Shown: in pieces, positions 1-14,439 of the stretch
How the letters are laid out: the number at the start of each line of letters is the position of its first letter
How positions within the stretch are numbered: the first letter of the stretch is position 1
NCBI RefSeq assembly: GCF_018812025.1
Contig: NC_063061.1
Span: 8,998,589-9,062,588 of the forward strand
Length of the DNA stretch: 64,000 nt
Direction: 5' to 3'
Source of the DNA: Megalobrama amblycephala
Taxonomy: Eukaryota > Chordata > Actinopteri > Cypriniformes > Xenocyprididae
Notes under the pieces: generated by a model
Told to the model about the DNA's origin: nothing
Databases searched by the model: none
What the model saw: only the letters and a program-made list of their open reading frames with translations
Made by a program: the position numbers and the translations under genes

Positions 1-2073
1 GCTTTGCAGCTTCCAGCCCTCCTAATTCAATTAATGTTTTCAAAGGGGGCTTAACTCTACCACCTAATTCATCTATTCTTTAGCTACTGTGTTAACAATT
101 CAGCTCATACTGCCAGGGGTTAAGACACAGTTGGAACAACAAGGATGTTTCTCCACAAAGTACTCCCATAATATTTGGACGTAGTGTGTTTGTATTACTC
201 TCAGATGTCAAGGGTTTGGAATTTGACAGCATTGGTGTGTGCATCTGTGAGCGTGTGCCTGTATGTTTAATCTCCTCTCTTTCCCTCACTGTTTTCCCAG
301 TCTAAGTGCGAGCAAGCTTGTTTGTGCAACACTTCTCGCAGCCTCTCGACTGCTATCGGCACTATTTGTGTAAACACTCAGGCACTTATCTAATAATTCA
401 CTTCAGTCTGCCACCTCAGAGAAACACTGGATTTAGAGGCTTCATCGACATGACTGCCACACAACTCTCTAAAGCATCTGCCCAGTGGGAATCTATGGCT
501 CACGTCGGTTGTATTGTTTTCTCTGCTAAAGATTATGTTGTCGTTGTAACAAATGAACTTTGTTTGATTCCATACCCTCAATGGAATCTGCACTCTGCAC
601 ACAGGCAAAGAACAATTCAAATTTTGACATGTTGAATTTTGTGAATAACAGGTGCACTTGTGGAAATCTACATAGCTTTCATTTGAGTTCCTACATCTGC
701 AGATTCTATGAAGATCTACTATAAAAATATCTTTGTCGCACAGATGTCTCATGATGATGTTCTCAGGTCTTGTTGAGTGAGAGAAAAATATGCGGGGAAA
801 AAAGGAAAGAGCTGGCTCTGGATTCCTGCAATTGTGTCAGCAGTGCTCTAGTTCCATCAGATCCCGCTTCTAGATTTCAGCTCGACGCTTTCTCCCCTAA
901 CCTCTCACTGTCTCCTCTCACAGGCCCCTTCATTAGGATTTTGCAGCCATTCTAACACCCTTTCTTCTTTGACAAGGCAGGCATATCCTGTTACTGACGC
1001 CAAGAAAAAAATAGCTCTGGTAATGGCACGTCGGAGGGCAAGAGCGACCCATAGGACACAATTATTGCTTCCCGTATGTTAACATGTCGAAGAAAGTGTC
1101 AAGCAGTTTCAAATCAGTCTCTAACACTCTGCAAACCTATTTTACCAGCATTTTTCTTCTTCAACAAGACTCCTCCAACATCTTTTTGAGTGTGCAATTC
1201 TTTCATAACTGGGTTAAGTTAAACTTGCATTTTGTTCACTAACTAATAACATGAACAAATGTTGTACAATAGAGGGCTGATGTTAAGAAATCAACAGCTT
1301 GCATTCAAATTCCTTTAAATGTGACCAAACGAATCAAAATTGAGAAGTAAATGCTGAATAGACGAGTCCACTCCACTCCGCTCTGATCTGAAAGTGGTTA
1401 ATACATCCTATAGAAATGCTAATAGGCCTCTTAAACGGAGTATAATTTCTCCATTGTTCAGTCCTGGTTGTCTTTTAATGTGGAGGTCTGGAGGACTGAA
1501 AGTGGTCTCCTCATTTGAACTCTCAATAAACAGAGGTGAAAAGTGCTGATGGTGCTACTTGAATGAGTAAGGTAAAGGAGAAATGAGTGAGAAAATTCTG
1601 ACTAAACTTCTGAAAGGTCACAACTAGTTTTGGTTACCATTTTGGAGTTGAAAGTATGATCACTAAATTCAGCTAAAATCTATTTTTCACATGTGTTTCA
1701 TCCCGAGCTCGTAGCTGATACTGTTGTCTCCATGATAGTACTCAATTTTTTTTTAAAGAGAACAAACTTTATTGGGGAAAAATCAGCAAAAAGGAACTTA
1801 ATTTCACACAACTGAGTATTTTCAGCAATGAATATTGAAAAAAAAAAATATATGACTGACATTATTTGTTCAGATTATTGGTGTAAAAATAAAACTTTTT
1901 TTGATAGATTTTCATATGTTAATATTAATATATGGATCTGGGATGAGGGTAAAACAATAAAATCTGTACATACTGTAAAAGGCATTTGAAATGAAGAAGG
2001 CATGGCAAAACAAAAAGAAAATTTAAAGTCTGATAGTTTGAAATAACAGGTAAAATCAACTCGTGTGAATTTT

Positions 2074-3290
2074 AAAGTGCCCCTATTATGCTATTTGAAA
2101 AAGGTTCCTGATTCTGTTTTGGAGGTCTCCTACGACAGGTTTACATGCATCAAAGATCAAAAAACACTTTGCACATCACAACATTTTTCAATGATTCTCA
2201 AACAACTCGTCGGATAAAGCAGTGTCTCTAAACCCCTCCTTTCCGTGATCCTGCTCTGCCCTGATTGGCCAGATGGCCCAGTCTGTTGTGATTGGTCTAC
2301 CACTTACACCGAGTGCGGAAACAAACGGCCATTACCATAACCGATTCAGCTCCGGAGACTTTTTAAAGCTCAGCAATTGTACACATTGTAAAGACTGTAA
2401 TTACCACATATTTTACCATATCCTTCTTAACGCGAGTCCGATGATGAAACATTGGAAGAACTAGTAGCAGAACTGTTTCTTAGTGATACGCTACTCAGTT
2501 TGACGTTCATCATGAGATGTTGCAACTGTAATTCCACACCATCAGCTTTGACAAGTGTATGTCCATCAACAAACCGATGTGTATATTTCTAATTTACTGC
2601 CGTGCACATGCTTGAACTGTATTATTAACAGTATCAATAACAGCGCATATATTAGCCGAGCACTAACATGAATGACTGATGTAACATTAAAGTTTGTAAA
2701 ACTAATCTTGCTCCATCAGTACACAAAGTAGTAAGAACAAAAGACAATCTGCATTAATGGACACAATTTTAGGTAATATGGGGCCACAGCTGATTAGCAG
2801 AAGTATTTCAGAAAGACAGTAATAACGTGAGTTAGCCGGTTAGCTGGAGACTTACACAATATAGCTAAAACACAAAACTATGTATTTTAAACACTCTGTA
2901 TTAAATATATACAACAATAAATAATCACACTTACAGGTTGTGATTCTGAGGAGCAAGTTGGTCCAAATAAAGTGGGTACTGTCCCATCTTTAACCACTGA
3001 TTCTTCACAGCCTCACCCGTTTGAGTGGGTTCAAGTTTTCGCGAGATGTCCACGCAGAACGTAGGCGGATATTATGAAAATGTATAACTTGTGAAGTGTG
3101 AACTTCATGGATTCAAATTGCAAACGACTCGTTTAAGCGGTTCAGAGTCGACTCTTTCTTTAAAGAGACAATAACTTTATTTATGTGGCACTTTCAGCTT
3201 TACAACTTTGCAGACTGTTTACATTCACATACAGCTACATTACACACTGCATGAAATGTAATTTTCAAAAAATCCATAATGGGGCAATTT
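2074..3290. mobile_element. Degraded non-autonomous DNA transposon (about 1.2 kb)
   Basis: Imperfect terminal inverted repeats: AAAGTGCCCCTATTATG at the left and CATAATGGGGCAATTT at the right. The interior is non-coding. The terminus resembles a repeat common in cyprinid genomes. The superfamily was not determined. Confidence 0.6.
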
Positions 3291-5094
3291 AAGAAGAATG
3301 AATTAGCATTGTGTGTGATCTGTATGATGGCTGAGTGATATTGGATATCAATGGTACAGTAACACAACCCATATTGTGCTTCAAACATGAGATGTGAGGA
3401 AGAGAGCCAGAGAACAAGGATAATTACAAGAGGAGTTGACACTCAGATTCCAACACAACACCATACGCTCATTAGCTCTCCCTCCCACAATCACTCCCTC
3501 CCTCTCTTTCTCCCTTGTCTATCTTTATTTTTCACTCTCTCCCGATCTCTCTGTCAGTCTTCATCGGTCGTCTAGCATCTGATGCATTACACAAAAACAC
3601 TAAAAAACAAATTAAACTTTGATCTGCCTCGTAATGTGCATTAGCGCACCACACACACCATCATCCAATTTACCATACCTAATCATTTAAAAGGCCTCCA
3701 GTTTACAATTAACTCTGCTATTCCAGTCATTCATAAACTTCTATGAAGCTCTCCGGGTCAATTACAAATAAGAGTGTCCACCATATAGAAATTTAGATTC
3801 ATTTTAAATTTAGGAAAACACATGCACTAATTTCTTGGAAATGTATTCTTTTGGTATCATGTTAGTGACCTTTTGGCTAATTTAACGATGAGTGTAGTAT
3901 TCTCAGCACTTGTTAAAATTCATTTGGCAGATTTAGTGTAGAAAATAGGTCTATATAGGTTTCTGGGTCTATATTGCACAATCAAACACACAAACTAGAG
4001 TCTATATACAGTAAAACAAACTCAAGCCTGTTAGACAGCGAGACGGGCTGCGCTAAACAAAAGCAAGAGGCCAAAGCGAAGATCATACTTGGCGGAACTT
4101 TGACATGTTTGTCATCTGCAAACTATTTTTTTGGAGAGCCAAGAAAACAAACATTTCAGAACAGCCATTTAACTGTTTGCCATTAGTTAGAGCAGGCGGG
4201 GAAAAAAAAAAAAAAGTATGAGATGAAGAAAGAAATAGTGGGAGAGAGAAAGATGAGAGGAAAACAGAGAAGCCAAGCGTTATTTAAACCAGTCTGCCAC
4301 AAAACAGAACGATAAATAAATCCATTGTTGTTTTTGCTTTAACCCGAACAAAAGTGCACTGTAGAAACACCGCAGAAAAGGCTAAATGTTTTTTGTTTGA
4401 AGAATAGAGAGGAAAAAAAGAAACACCAAGACAATCATTCTTCAGTTTTTACACTGCTAAGATAAACTGGGTTGAAACATTTCTCTTCTTTCTCTTCACT
4501 TCACTGAAAGAACGAAACTGATATTAGAACTGTATTTTTAATGTTTTGCAAAAAGCACAAGCAAATATCTTCAGCTTCCCGCAACTTCAATTTCTTGCAA
4601 AACATGTTGATATTGTCCAACTTTGTACCCATAAAACCGTTAGCCATAAAATTGAACAACACTTCAATTATATTTGAATATTCTAATGTTTTAGTCTACA
4701 CTGAGAGTGATTAGGTTGATGATGGTGTGGGCAGAATATACACTACAAATATATAACTATATCTGCCCTTTTCTTTGGTGTGATTTGATCGTGATATTTG
4801 TTTCTTACTTTGGAACTCCAGCAAGGTCTTGCTTATGAGAACCAAATGTTGGCACCACATAATTTGCAGCACTTCATCGGGGCCAAATCCCAGATATTCA
4901 ATAGCAACGAGGGCAAAAATACGAGAGCACTGAAAGTTTTCATGAAGATTTGAAATCATCAACGTTATTGGCTGCTCATTAACTGCATATAAAATATATT
5001 TGATAAATTTTTAACAGATTTCAGGACTATAATATTCTTTGAAGTACCTTAGAGTTACATATTACTCCCCATACGTCTGAACTGTAGTGTAGTG

Positions 5095-5119
5095 TATATA
5101 TATTTATATATATACACAT

Positions 5120-5157
<38 letters not shown>

Positions 5158-5158
5158 T
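5095..5158. repeat. Mixed TA/CA microsatellite
   Basis: TA dinucleotides, then a short CA run, then TA dinucleotides again. Confidence 0.9.
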
Positions 5159-7836
5159 AACATTTTAATCATTATAATCATATATTTTTATAACTAATAA
5201 ATAATTTAGAATTATATAACTGTGGTTATTTTAGGCTATATGAATAATGTATGTTGAGAATATGAAATTAAACTATGTAACAATTGCACTGTAAGAACAT
5301 TAGGCCATTTAGTCCCTAAAGTTATATTTGCAGGAAAAATCTTGAGAATTTTGCATGCCCACAATTCCTCATGATACAGTATTTCAGGAGGTTTGCACTA
5401 CTACTTGGTACCAGATTTGGCCCACATGGACATAATGAGGCAGGTAATTGGCCGAGCAGTATAGAGTAACAAAGAGGTGCATTTGGAGCCAGGAACACAC
5501 GAGCCGTTTTGGTTCAGCAGTCTTTTAAAAAGCTGCAGCAGTGCTTGAATGTAATGCACTGCAGAGCAAACTTTAACATCTCTCCCTGGGCAAAACAGTT
5601 AAAGCAGCATGTGCTTTTAATTAAATGTATAATTCAACAAATATAAAACAGTTATAATCTATTAACCATACAGTGTATGCAGGGAGGAAGTGTGAACTCT
5701 GAGTGGGTGGAAAAGAATGAAAATGAGGTGACAAGAGTTCAAGAAAGTTCATGATGATGTTAAAGGAATATTACAGGTTACATACAAAGAATCTATAAAA
5801 CAAGTAAGTGGATAATTCAATGCATTAACTAATATTACTAAATAGTTGTAAAGTGTTACCTGTAAGTCTGAAAGAGCTGTTTGACATATGTCATGCATAT
5901 GTCATGCAAGATAATACAGAAATTATGGGGAGAAAAGGAACTAATGGGATTGGTAAATGACGCGAACCAGATCTGTCTCAGCTACACCATGGCTCCAACA
6001 TCTCCATTTCTGAATATCAGGAATGCACTTAAATAATCTGTTGCATAAAATAACAGATTTTTATGAGTATAATTTGAGTATTGACATTATAATTAAACAA
6101 TTAATTTGTGTTTCACAGACCATTATAAACATCTTAACAACTATAAAGCAGCTCTGGGAATTCAGTAGGCATGCTGTTTTTTTTGGTGACCCTGACATAT
6201 TACGACGTGTAGCAGCATATTCATATGGCAGACTCATAAACTCAGCAGAGGTTCCCACACAAATCATTTCCCCCTAAATACTCCATTTATGTGTTTACCC
6301 ACCACGTGCTCTGGTCATTCTGAGTAAATCAGGATTACACACTTACGGACACTTCGAGATACGAAGGACACGCAAAAGTTGAGATCTCCCACAAAGTGAT
6401 GAAAACTAGGAAAAACATGCATGCACTACAAAGAATGCAAAGTGAAGGTCAATGTGGTTGATTCGAGGGGGAAATGCTGTCCCTCCTGCCTTGCACACAG
6501 CACAGGTTTTCCTACTATTGTCATCAGCAAGATTGATAACAGCACTCATTACAGCCAAGCAATTGTCAGCTTTTCCGGGACAAATTATAAAAAGAAACAA
6601 AAGAAATCCACACGCCCTGTCATTGTAACTGAGCTCTGGAGGACCGTTCCCTCTCGCTTGTGTCTTTCGCTCCAAAGCCAGGAATGTTGGCATGATGCGG
6701 ATAAAAACAATGCCCAGAGAAAACATTAAAAACACTTTACATTCAACATGATATGAGTGCCTTACATCTCATATGAAATGTTTTATTTTCGTCACATCCC
6801 ATTCTTTTCAGTTCTGAGATTTCGAGCAAAGCAATACTGTTATCTCTTTGGGTGTTTCCACACCATGATCCCCAAAAATTATTTGGATTTGTTAGGTTTA
6901 AAGTTATAAGACAACAGATATGCTGTTCAAATTAAAGACAAAAAAAAATATTTGGACACTTTCTGGTTGGAACTAGTCCTTTACTTGGTTGAAAGCAATA
7001 GCAAAAACATATTACAAATTATTACAAATGTGGACCATGTAAACAGTCTAAGTAAAACTGTGTTATTTCTTTGATTCAGCCCCTACCATCACCCTTACCA
7101 CATGCTCTCTGTCAAATAAGGCGTATGGCAGCGTGCCCAATAGGGCAGAGTCTGATCGAGTCCCGGTGTTGTACAATCGCATAAGGGCCTGGCATGATGG
7201 ATTAAGCTGTGGGGAAACAGAGAGGTCTGCTGTATATCATCCACCTACAGCCAGAATGCAAAACCACAGGCCCCCTACTGACAGCTTCATTATTTACTGG
7301 TGCTGTTGGCCATGGGAATGCTACGAGCCATTCCTGCTCCTCACATGCTATTTGAAACTGTATTCCGATTTATTGCTTATGGTTTTCATGAATGGAGGGA
7401 ATCCAGGTATGGGATTAATTATGTGCTTGACTTTATCAGTTTATCTATCCTGATGAAAACTATGATCAAAATTCTTTCCACTGAGTAAGGCCAAAAGAGA
7501 AATCAATATTGTTTTTACAAAAATTATGCATGATTAATTAATAATTATGAATGTTTTGTACTACCTCAAAATTTTACAACTTAAACGAACCTTGCAATGT
7601 CATGAAAAGGCCAAATTATCTGATAGAGTAAGAGACTTAATGAAATCATTTCCATTGTTATGATATATTTTTGCTTGTTTTTTGGTTTGTTTTTGCACCA
7701 CATGAATTTGTTGGTCATAACAAATGACTTTTTTCATGACAACTTTTTTCAAATAATGTAAATTTGTACATTTTTTTTACCATAATAATAATTATAATGT
7801 CAAACTACTCAAAAAGGATATATTATATTATTTTTA

Positions 7837-7975
7837 GGGCTGTCAAACGATTAATCGCGATTAATTGCATCCAAAATAAAAGCTTGTGTTTACATAATAT
7901 ATATGTATGTATATATAAATACACACACACATACATGTAAATATTTACATGTATATTTATATATTTATATTTATA
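7837..7975. repeat. Dispersed repeat fragment (GGGCTGTCAAACGATTAATC type)
   Basis: It starts with GGGCTGTCAAACGATTAATC and continues through the GCGATTAAT and ACATAATATATATG segments. This start is typical of a widespread fish repeat. It runs directly into the pentanucleotide array that follows. Confidence 0.55.
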
Positions 7976-7982
7976 TAAAAAA

Positions 7983-8132
7983 TTATATATTATATTATAT
8001 TATATTATATTATATTAAATTATATTATATTATATTATATTATATTATATTATATTATATTATATTATATTATATTATATTATATTATATTATATTATAT
8101 TATATTATATTATATTATATTATATTATATTA
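7983..8132. repeat. Pentanucleotide microsatellite (TATAT)n, about 150 bp
   Basis: About 30 nearly perfect units of TATAT/TATTA with one interruption near 8016. It creates a spurious Tyr/Ile/Leu-rich ORF on the plus strand. Confidence 0.95.
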
Positions 8133-9293
8133 TTAATGAATAGATCTACATCTCATTAACCAAAATAACAAGTTAAATTTAGGTTTGTTCATCACACAAA
8201 GCTATCATATGGCTTCAGAAGACTGTAAATATACTGCAGAAGTTGTATGGACCACTTGAATGGTTTTCATATAATTTGAAATAATTTATAATTTCATTTA
8301 TTACATATGGATAATAGTTGCATGAGAAAGTGTTCATTTGAAGAAAATAAATAAAATGTCCCAATCATATTTGTACAACACAAAAATAAAAATGTCACAC
8401 CATCCCTTTATAGACTTTACAAGAGAATATAAGGATTTGAGATTCATGCTCAATGTGGTGTACGCAGATGTCCAGGTAACATCATTCCCACAGGGCCCTT
8501 TAACTGCACTCCGAAGTGCTGACTCCCTTCTGTTTATTTCTGTCTGTCTATTTCTGGCTGCTTATAACACAAACTACACTATAAAAACACAACCCTTACC
8601 CCCAAACGAAAAAAAAACAGGGGAGGGTTCAGAACCCCGAACTCCCTCCGGGAATACATTCCTCTCCATTAGCTGATCCGAGCCCACTTCCTGTGGGAGT
8701 AGGGAGGCCGCCATCGCTCTCTGAGCCAGGGCCCTCCAGAACAGGAAGTAATCCAGCGAGTAGAGGAATTCATCATTCAGAGCCCCTCCACACATCTGAC
8801 GACGACATGTCGACGACTTCCCCGCCTCCGTCAAACGCACGCACACACAAAAACACTCCGGGCCTTATCTTAGCATGGGTCTGACCTTTGCACCTCTCTC
8901 TGTTGATAAGAGCTTACAGAAAGGATGTGCATGAGAGGAGGCAGAAACATAATTAGATTCTCTTTCTGCACTATAATCAGCACCTGTAAGAAAGTACATT
9001 TAATGCCGTTTGTCACGGGACAAGGAAAGGGAATCAACTTCCTGTTAGTGCCAGCTCTGGTGGGTGACCCAAGCCCTTTTTTTCCATTGTCACAAGTCAA
9101 TGTATTTGACATATGGAACTACTTGCAACACCTAGAACAAAACTGCATGTATTTTTTTTGTACCACAACGTTCAGAGCCAAAGTATTTTTGTGATAAGAA
9201 TTTTTTTTTTTTAAACAATACCTCAAAACTATATTTTTACATGAATGGAAGACAATGTGAGTAGTGTTTACCTGTTCAAAACTCCTCTATGCA

Positions 9294-9430
<137 letters not shown>

Positions 9431-9436
9431 GAAAAT

Positions 9437-9960
9437 AAAAAGATTTTATAGTTCATTAACCCATAAAATGCTACAGTATTTTACCTAATTACATTAAAAA
9501 AAAATTAAAAAAATAAATAAACCATTTTAAATTTGTCATCACAATATGAAATTCAAAGAAATTCATTTTCATATATGCTATTTTAATATATGCTAAAGAT
9601 TACTTTTAACTGTGTTAAATGTTTTTTAAAGTTTAACTTTAAAAAAGTAGAAAAATAAGGATGTAAAATATCCAGTATTGAAAATAAAAAATAAATAAAT
9701 AATGAAATAAATAAATAAAATGAAAATAAAATTTTAAATAAGATTTTATAGGTCTTTAAGTCATAAAATGCTACACTATTTTATCTAAATAAATTTAAAA
9801 ATTAAAACAAATAAATTAACCATTTAAAATTTGTCTTCACAATATGAAATTCAAAGAAATTCATTTTAATATATGCTAAAGATTACTCTTAACTGTGTTA
9901 AATGTTTTTAAAGTTTAACTTTAAAAAAGTGGAAATGAGGATGCAAAATTAAACATCCAA
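9437..9960. repeat. Direct tandem duplication, unit about 300 bp
   Basis: The block 9437-9680 recurs at about 9738-9960 in the same orientation, offset about 300 bp. Shared anchors include AAGATTTTATAG, CATAAAATGCTACA, CACAATATGAAATTCAAAG and CTGTGTTAAATGTTTTT. The copies differ by scattered changes and small indels, so the duplication is not recent. Confidence 0.85.
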
Positions 9961-10021
9961 TACCAACCAATAACTATAAAAAGAAACAATCTTAAATATA
10001 TAATTAAAATAAATAAAAAAT

Positions 10022-10091
10022 ATTCATTCATTCATTGTCATATCTAAAAGATAGGCTTTCTTTTCATCCATCCATCCATCCATCCATCCAT
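10022..10091. repeat. ATTC and CATC tetranucleotide repeats
   Basis: A short ATTC run at 10022-10036 and a (CATC)n run at 10065-10091. Confidence 0.9.
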
Positions 10092-11569
10092 TTATTATGA
10101 CTGTGAATATAAATATAATGCGAATAATTCATATAATTATTCACTGCAATTCAAGTCTCAGACTTGGGTTTCCAACTCCGGTGCTGGTACACTGGAAAAC
10201 AGATACTAACTAATTTTTCCGACCACCATTCTACATCCTCACTGATTGTTTGTACAATTTGTCTGTGCCTTTGACCTTCCGTCGTTGACAACGCACCCGT
10301 CCCTTTCTGTTCACAAGCCAGTTCCGAAGGCCTTGGGGGTCATTTTCTTTTGTGACATATGCGCAAACTGCTTGAAAAGCTACACCCTGTCCTCTGCCAT
10401 ACATTTCCATGTTATTCTTGATCTATTATCACCTGAGACAAACCTTCACACTCTTTGTTTCAAGATCCTTGTTTGACGCACCAGGCTTATTCTACATGGA
10501 ATAACCTCACAATGACTTTTATTAATAGGCTTGTTTATTATTGAACTCCACTAACAAAGGCTCACTGCACGCTACAAAACACCTCGCAGCCAGACTGGAT
10601 GTGATTATATTTATATCCATGTGCCAACACCGCGCGACACTTCCATCCCTACGATCTCTGCTGCTTTCCGCAGACTAAACCATCCGGCCGTTAAAGATGT
10701 TGTTAATCTTCTTTGACTTAGATTCTTAGACTGCTAAATTATAGGTCAGGCACTAAACAAGTGAGGATGCAAAAATGGCTGTTTATGCGGTGGCGCTGAT
10801 TTGCCTACATAATATCCAGCCGTGCTCTGACATTAAGAGATGAGGCCCTCGCTGAGGAGACTGTCTAAACAAATCAGAGGACGCGTGAAAACAAACCAGC
10901 GTGTTGTGACTGGAGCTCGCGTGAAACGTCTCGGTTCCTCTGTCTGTTTAGAAAACAAACCTCCTTCAGCCAGAAACTGTAAAGATCTGAAATCCACGGG
11001 ATCGTCTCTGCCTGCCTCACGACGACAAATCCCTGTCATGCCACGAGCGTGTTCCTTCTGAAAGGTTGACGGGGGTAGGTGTAGGGGGCAGATGTAGAGA
11101 GCGGTTTGAGTGTCAGGGGTGTGTGGTGAGGGCTCTTACGAGGAAGATTTTCCCTCAGCCGAACTGCACCAGAACATGACCTGAATTTATGATCTAGCTC
11201 TTGTGGGTTGGATGAACAGGACAGATCCTGAAGTCACGACATGAAGCTTTTTGTGTGCAGGGAGTAAAGCCGTGGCTTAAATCATCAAATCAAATCTTTG
11301 CAATGGCAAGCGAGTTTACGTTATAGTTTTGTGTCTCTCAGTTCTGGTAAAAAATTGGGAGGGGTGCCATTTGAACCAACTCACTGCAAAATCATTTACC
11401 AATTAGCATCTCATTGTTGGGTGACAAAACAAGGTTAGAAAAAAAGACTTTCAATTCATGCCTGTCCATTTATAATTTTAAAGGACTAAATATTTAATTA
11501 CAATTGAAACAGATATAGCTAAGATATCTGTTAACCTGTCAAAAGATCTGGTGAAAGTTGCATGCAGTT

Positions 11570-11940
11570 ACCCACACAGCAGGAGACTCCTAGGCGGATC
11601 CGCATTCAAGTCGCCAAACCCGCGTGACTGTCACATTCGTTTTCGTAAATTCTACTGTCAATCAGCGGATCCTGAGCAGACCCATGTCGGATCCGTGGAC
11701 GTGCACGCGCCTTTACTGTAACGGTTGTATCAGTTTGGGGGGTCCCAAACGGAGGTAAGGTTTTAATCGCGGATGCGGAGCGGATGCAGCGAGGAGCCAC
11801 GGCGGGTCCGCGATCCACCTTCGTTGCGGATCTGTCACTGCGCGCAAGTAGATGCCGATACGGGTCCGTTCGCGAATACGGTCCGGAAGCCGCGATACCT
11901 CCGCGGCCAATCCGCCGCGGAGTTCTTTTGCTGTCTGGGT
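11570..11940. mobile_element. GC-rich MITE-like element (about 370 bp)
   Basis: Terminal inverted repeats ACCCACACAGCA at the left and TGCTGTCTGGGT at the right. The similarity extends inward through GACTCC and GGCGGAT words. The interior is CpG-rich and full of GCGGATCCG-like words, unlike the AT-rich surroundings. No coding frame is convincing. No clear target-site duplication was seen. Confidence 0.65.
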
Positions 11941-12084
11941 AGCCATTATCTGAAGAACTAGTATGCCCAACTAGCAGTTAGTTAAGAGTGATACAGTTAG
12001 TTTGATACTTTTCGGTATCAAATTAGACCAATCTACATTTTTATGTAACTGACTTAAAAAAGCTATGAACAGTCTTAAAGAAAA

Positions 12085-12535
12085 ATTAAGGCTCGCAATT
12101 GCGAGTTATAAAGTCAGAATTGCGTGATATAAACTCGTAATTGTGAGAAAGAAAGTCAGAATTGAGATATAAACTTGCAATTCTGACATTTTTTCTTGCA
12201 ATTGTGAGTTTATGTCACACAATTCTGACTTTATAACTTGCAATCGTGACTTTATATCTCACAATTCTGACTTTCTCGCAACTGCGAGTTTACATCTCGC
12301 AATTCTGACTTCTTTTCTCAGAATTGTGAGATATAAACTCGCAATTGCGAGTTATAAACCCCAACTGCGAGTTTTAATCTTGCAATTTTGAATTTATAAC
12401 ACAATTGCGACTTCATATCATGCAATTCTGACTGTATAACTCACAATTGCAAGTTTATTTCACGCAATTCTGACTTTATAACTCGCAATTGAGAAAAAGT
12501 CAGAATTGTGATATAAAAAGTCGCAATTACCTTTT
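12085..12535. repeat. Alternating-orientation short repeat (GCAATTGCGAG / AGTCAGAATTG)
   Basis: The words CGCAATTGCGAG, AGTCAGAATTG, TATAAACTCGCAATT and their complements alternate many times. Such arrays are common in zebrafish-like genomes. A shorter, decayed array lies at 27250-27370. Confidence 0.85.
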
Positions 12536-13129
12536 TTTATTTTTTATTCAGTAGCGGAAACAAGCTTTCATAACAATAGTGTCATTATTCAGCTCAATTT
12601 AGTTCAATGTTGATTAAATTTGTTTCAATGACAGCATCAATGTTGCAAAGTTAGTGTCAATATCAGGCTCAGCTCAGTTCAAATTTAGATTTCATCCGAT
12701 AGTGTCAGTGCAGTTAAAGTCTGCGTGAACCGGAATTTGTGACCAGTTTTTACTTCAGTATTGTGAACTGTTTTCAGAGTGCAACAGAATATTGAATGAG
12801 AAAAACAGAGGGCGTGGCTTGTTTTTTCACCACTGGGAACTGATTGGATCTAGAAAAGTAGGCGTTCCATTCAGCTTTTTTTCAAAGTTCGCAGCCAAGC
12901 CGCCAAACTGACATTTTAAGATTTTAATTAAAGTTTACCAAGACACACACACACACAAAAAAAAATTGTGGATTAACTTGCATGGATGAATCGTTACCAC
13001 AAGACTAGTATTGTGCGCTAGCAAAGTAAATAGGGTCAATTTTGATTTCATGCTGACCTTAAGTCAATAATATTCCTGAATATTAATTGTCATTTTACTA
13101 AGAAATAATAAAATATTATGCCAAACCAT

Positions 13130-13360
13130 TTAAGAAGTTTCACTGTTCTTTTCAATTTTTTTTTATTTTTTTTTTATTATAATATCAGGAAATATCATCA
13201 TTAATTTTAAATCAGAAATTAAATGCTCATCATAGAATAGGTGTCATTTAATATATGAACTGTATTTTTAATCAATTTTACAATAAATTAATAAATTCGG
13301 TTAAAAAAAAATTAGAAAAAGTAGAAAAAAATCATAACATTAATGCTAATGCTGTTGACA
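13130..13360. repeat. Dispersed AT-rich repeat also seen at 35750-35940
   Basis: It shares ATGCTCATCA, AGAAnAGGTGT, TTTAATnAATTTT and CATTAAnnCTAATG words in the same order as 35750-35940. A related block (GCACCACATGA) links 7565-7740 with 35550-35720. Confidence 0.45.
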
Positions 13361-13399
13361 GAGCAGTGTTATTCTTTTAGAAAAGGACTATAAAGCCAT

Positions 13400-13620
13400 C
13401 GAATGGTGGAGATGTACAAGCGGTGTGCTAAATGCTTGACGGATGGGCTCTGCCTTGTCTCCAATTGACCGTGTGACATCAGCGATGTGAGGCTCGTGTC
13501 AGTAACGTGGCACTAATGGCAGCCTAAGCTACGGTTCCTGACTGAGCAATCTATTAGCGCCTAATCGCCACTGCCATATATCCTGAGCGATCCAGCTTTC
13601 CTATGCATCACAGTGTGTGT
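13400..13620. other. Candidate conserved non-coding element
   Basis: A balanced-composition, high-complexity island in AT-rich repeats. It has TAAT/ATTA homeodomain-like cores and CGCCTAATCGCC. Conservation itself cannot be seen from one sequence. Confidence 0.2.
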
Positions 13621-14439
13621 ATGTGTGGGCAGGAACAAAATCAGCCATCCCGAAATGACCATTTACAGGCACTTTTTTTTAAAACCCCACCCTAGCTCTG
13701 GAATAGATTTTAATGTGATTTAATTCCATCTAAATTCCATCTAAAAGAACTATCGATTTTGATTAAAAAAATAATAATAAAAAAAAATAACAAAAACAGG
13801 TATTAAAGAGAACGGCAAGTCGTTGGATTTCTGTTGTAAAAATGGTTGACCAAGTTCTCATTCGCCAATTAAGAATAAAAACGTCTGGGCTATAACTCAT
13901 TATATTACAGCCACTCTGAAATAAAACAGAACAGTTTTATCATGTTTTAACCACTTAATGTACTTAAAACCTCAAAATATCCCTTTAAACTTATCTTTTT
14001 ACTTAAACCACTCATTTATCTGTACTAACTTGCAATATTGAGATGAAACCTCTAAAATCTTCCGATATAAACACAGCGTTCCTGACACAGGCCCTCAGGA
14101 AAGATGGATGACTCCACTTCCTCATATTATCTCATAGAGCTCTGACATTTGTCAACAGAGGAAATGTAGCCATTTCCTCCAACAGGCCGAGATACATGTG
14201 TGCCATCATGTGAGCCTTTGAACGTGTTTATTGTTTGGATGGGATTCTTATCCTCCGCTCATAAGCAGTTCTTCTCAATTAGAGACGTCCAGTGAGACTA
14301 GAGCACCGGAAGCTAATGAGCTAGCCTAGTTAGCATACCAAGATGTTGAATTATTGACCACAGTTTTGGCGATGCACAGGATCCGAATGCAATGAGTACG
14401 ACTGGATGAGGGGCCAAAAGCTCCGGGCTTAACCTTCCG

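Noticed and set aside
7903..8136. Tyr/Ile/Leu repeat ORF
   Set aside because: Translation of the TATAT microsatellite.
12085..12535. Possible CRISPR-like array because of regularly recurring words
   Set aside because: The words alternate orientation, have no unique spacers of constant length and belong to a vertebrate interspersed repeat.
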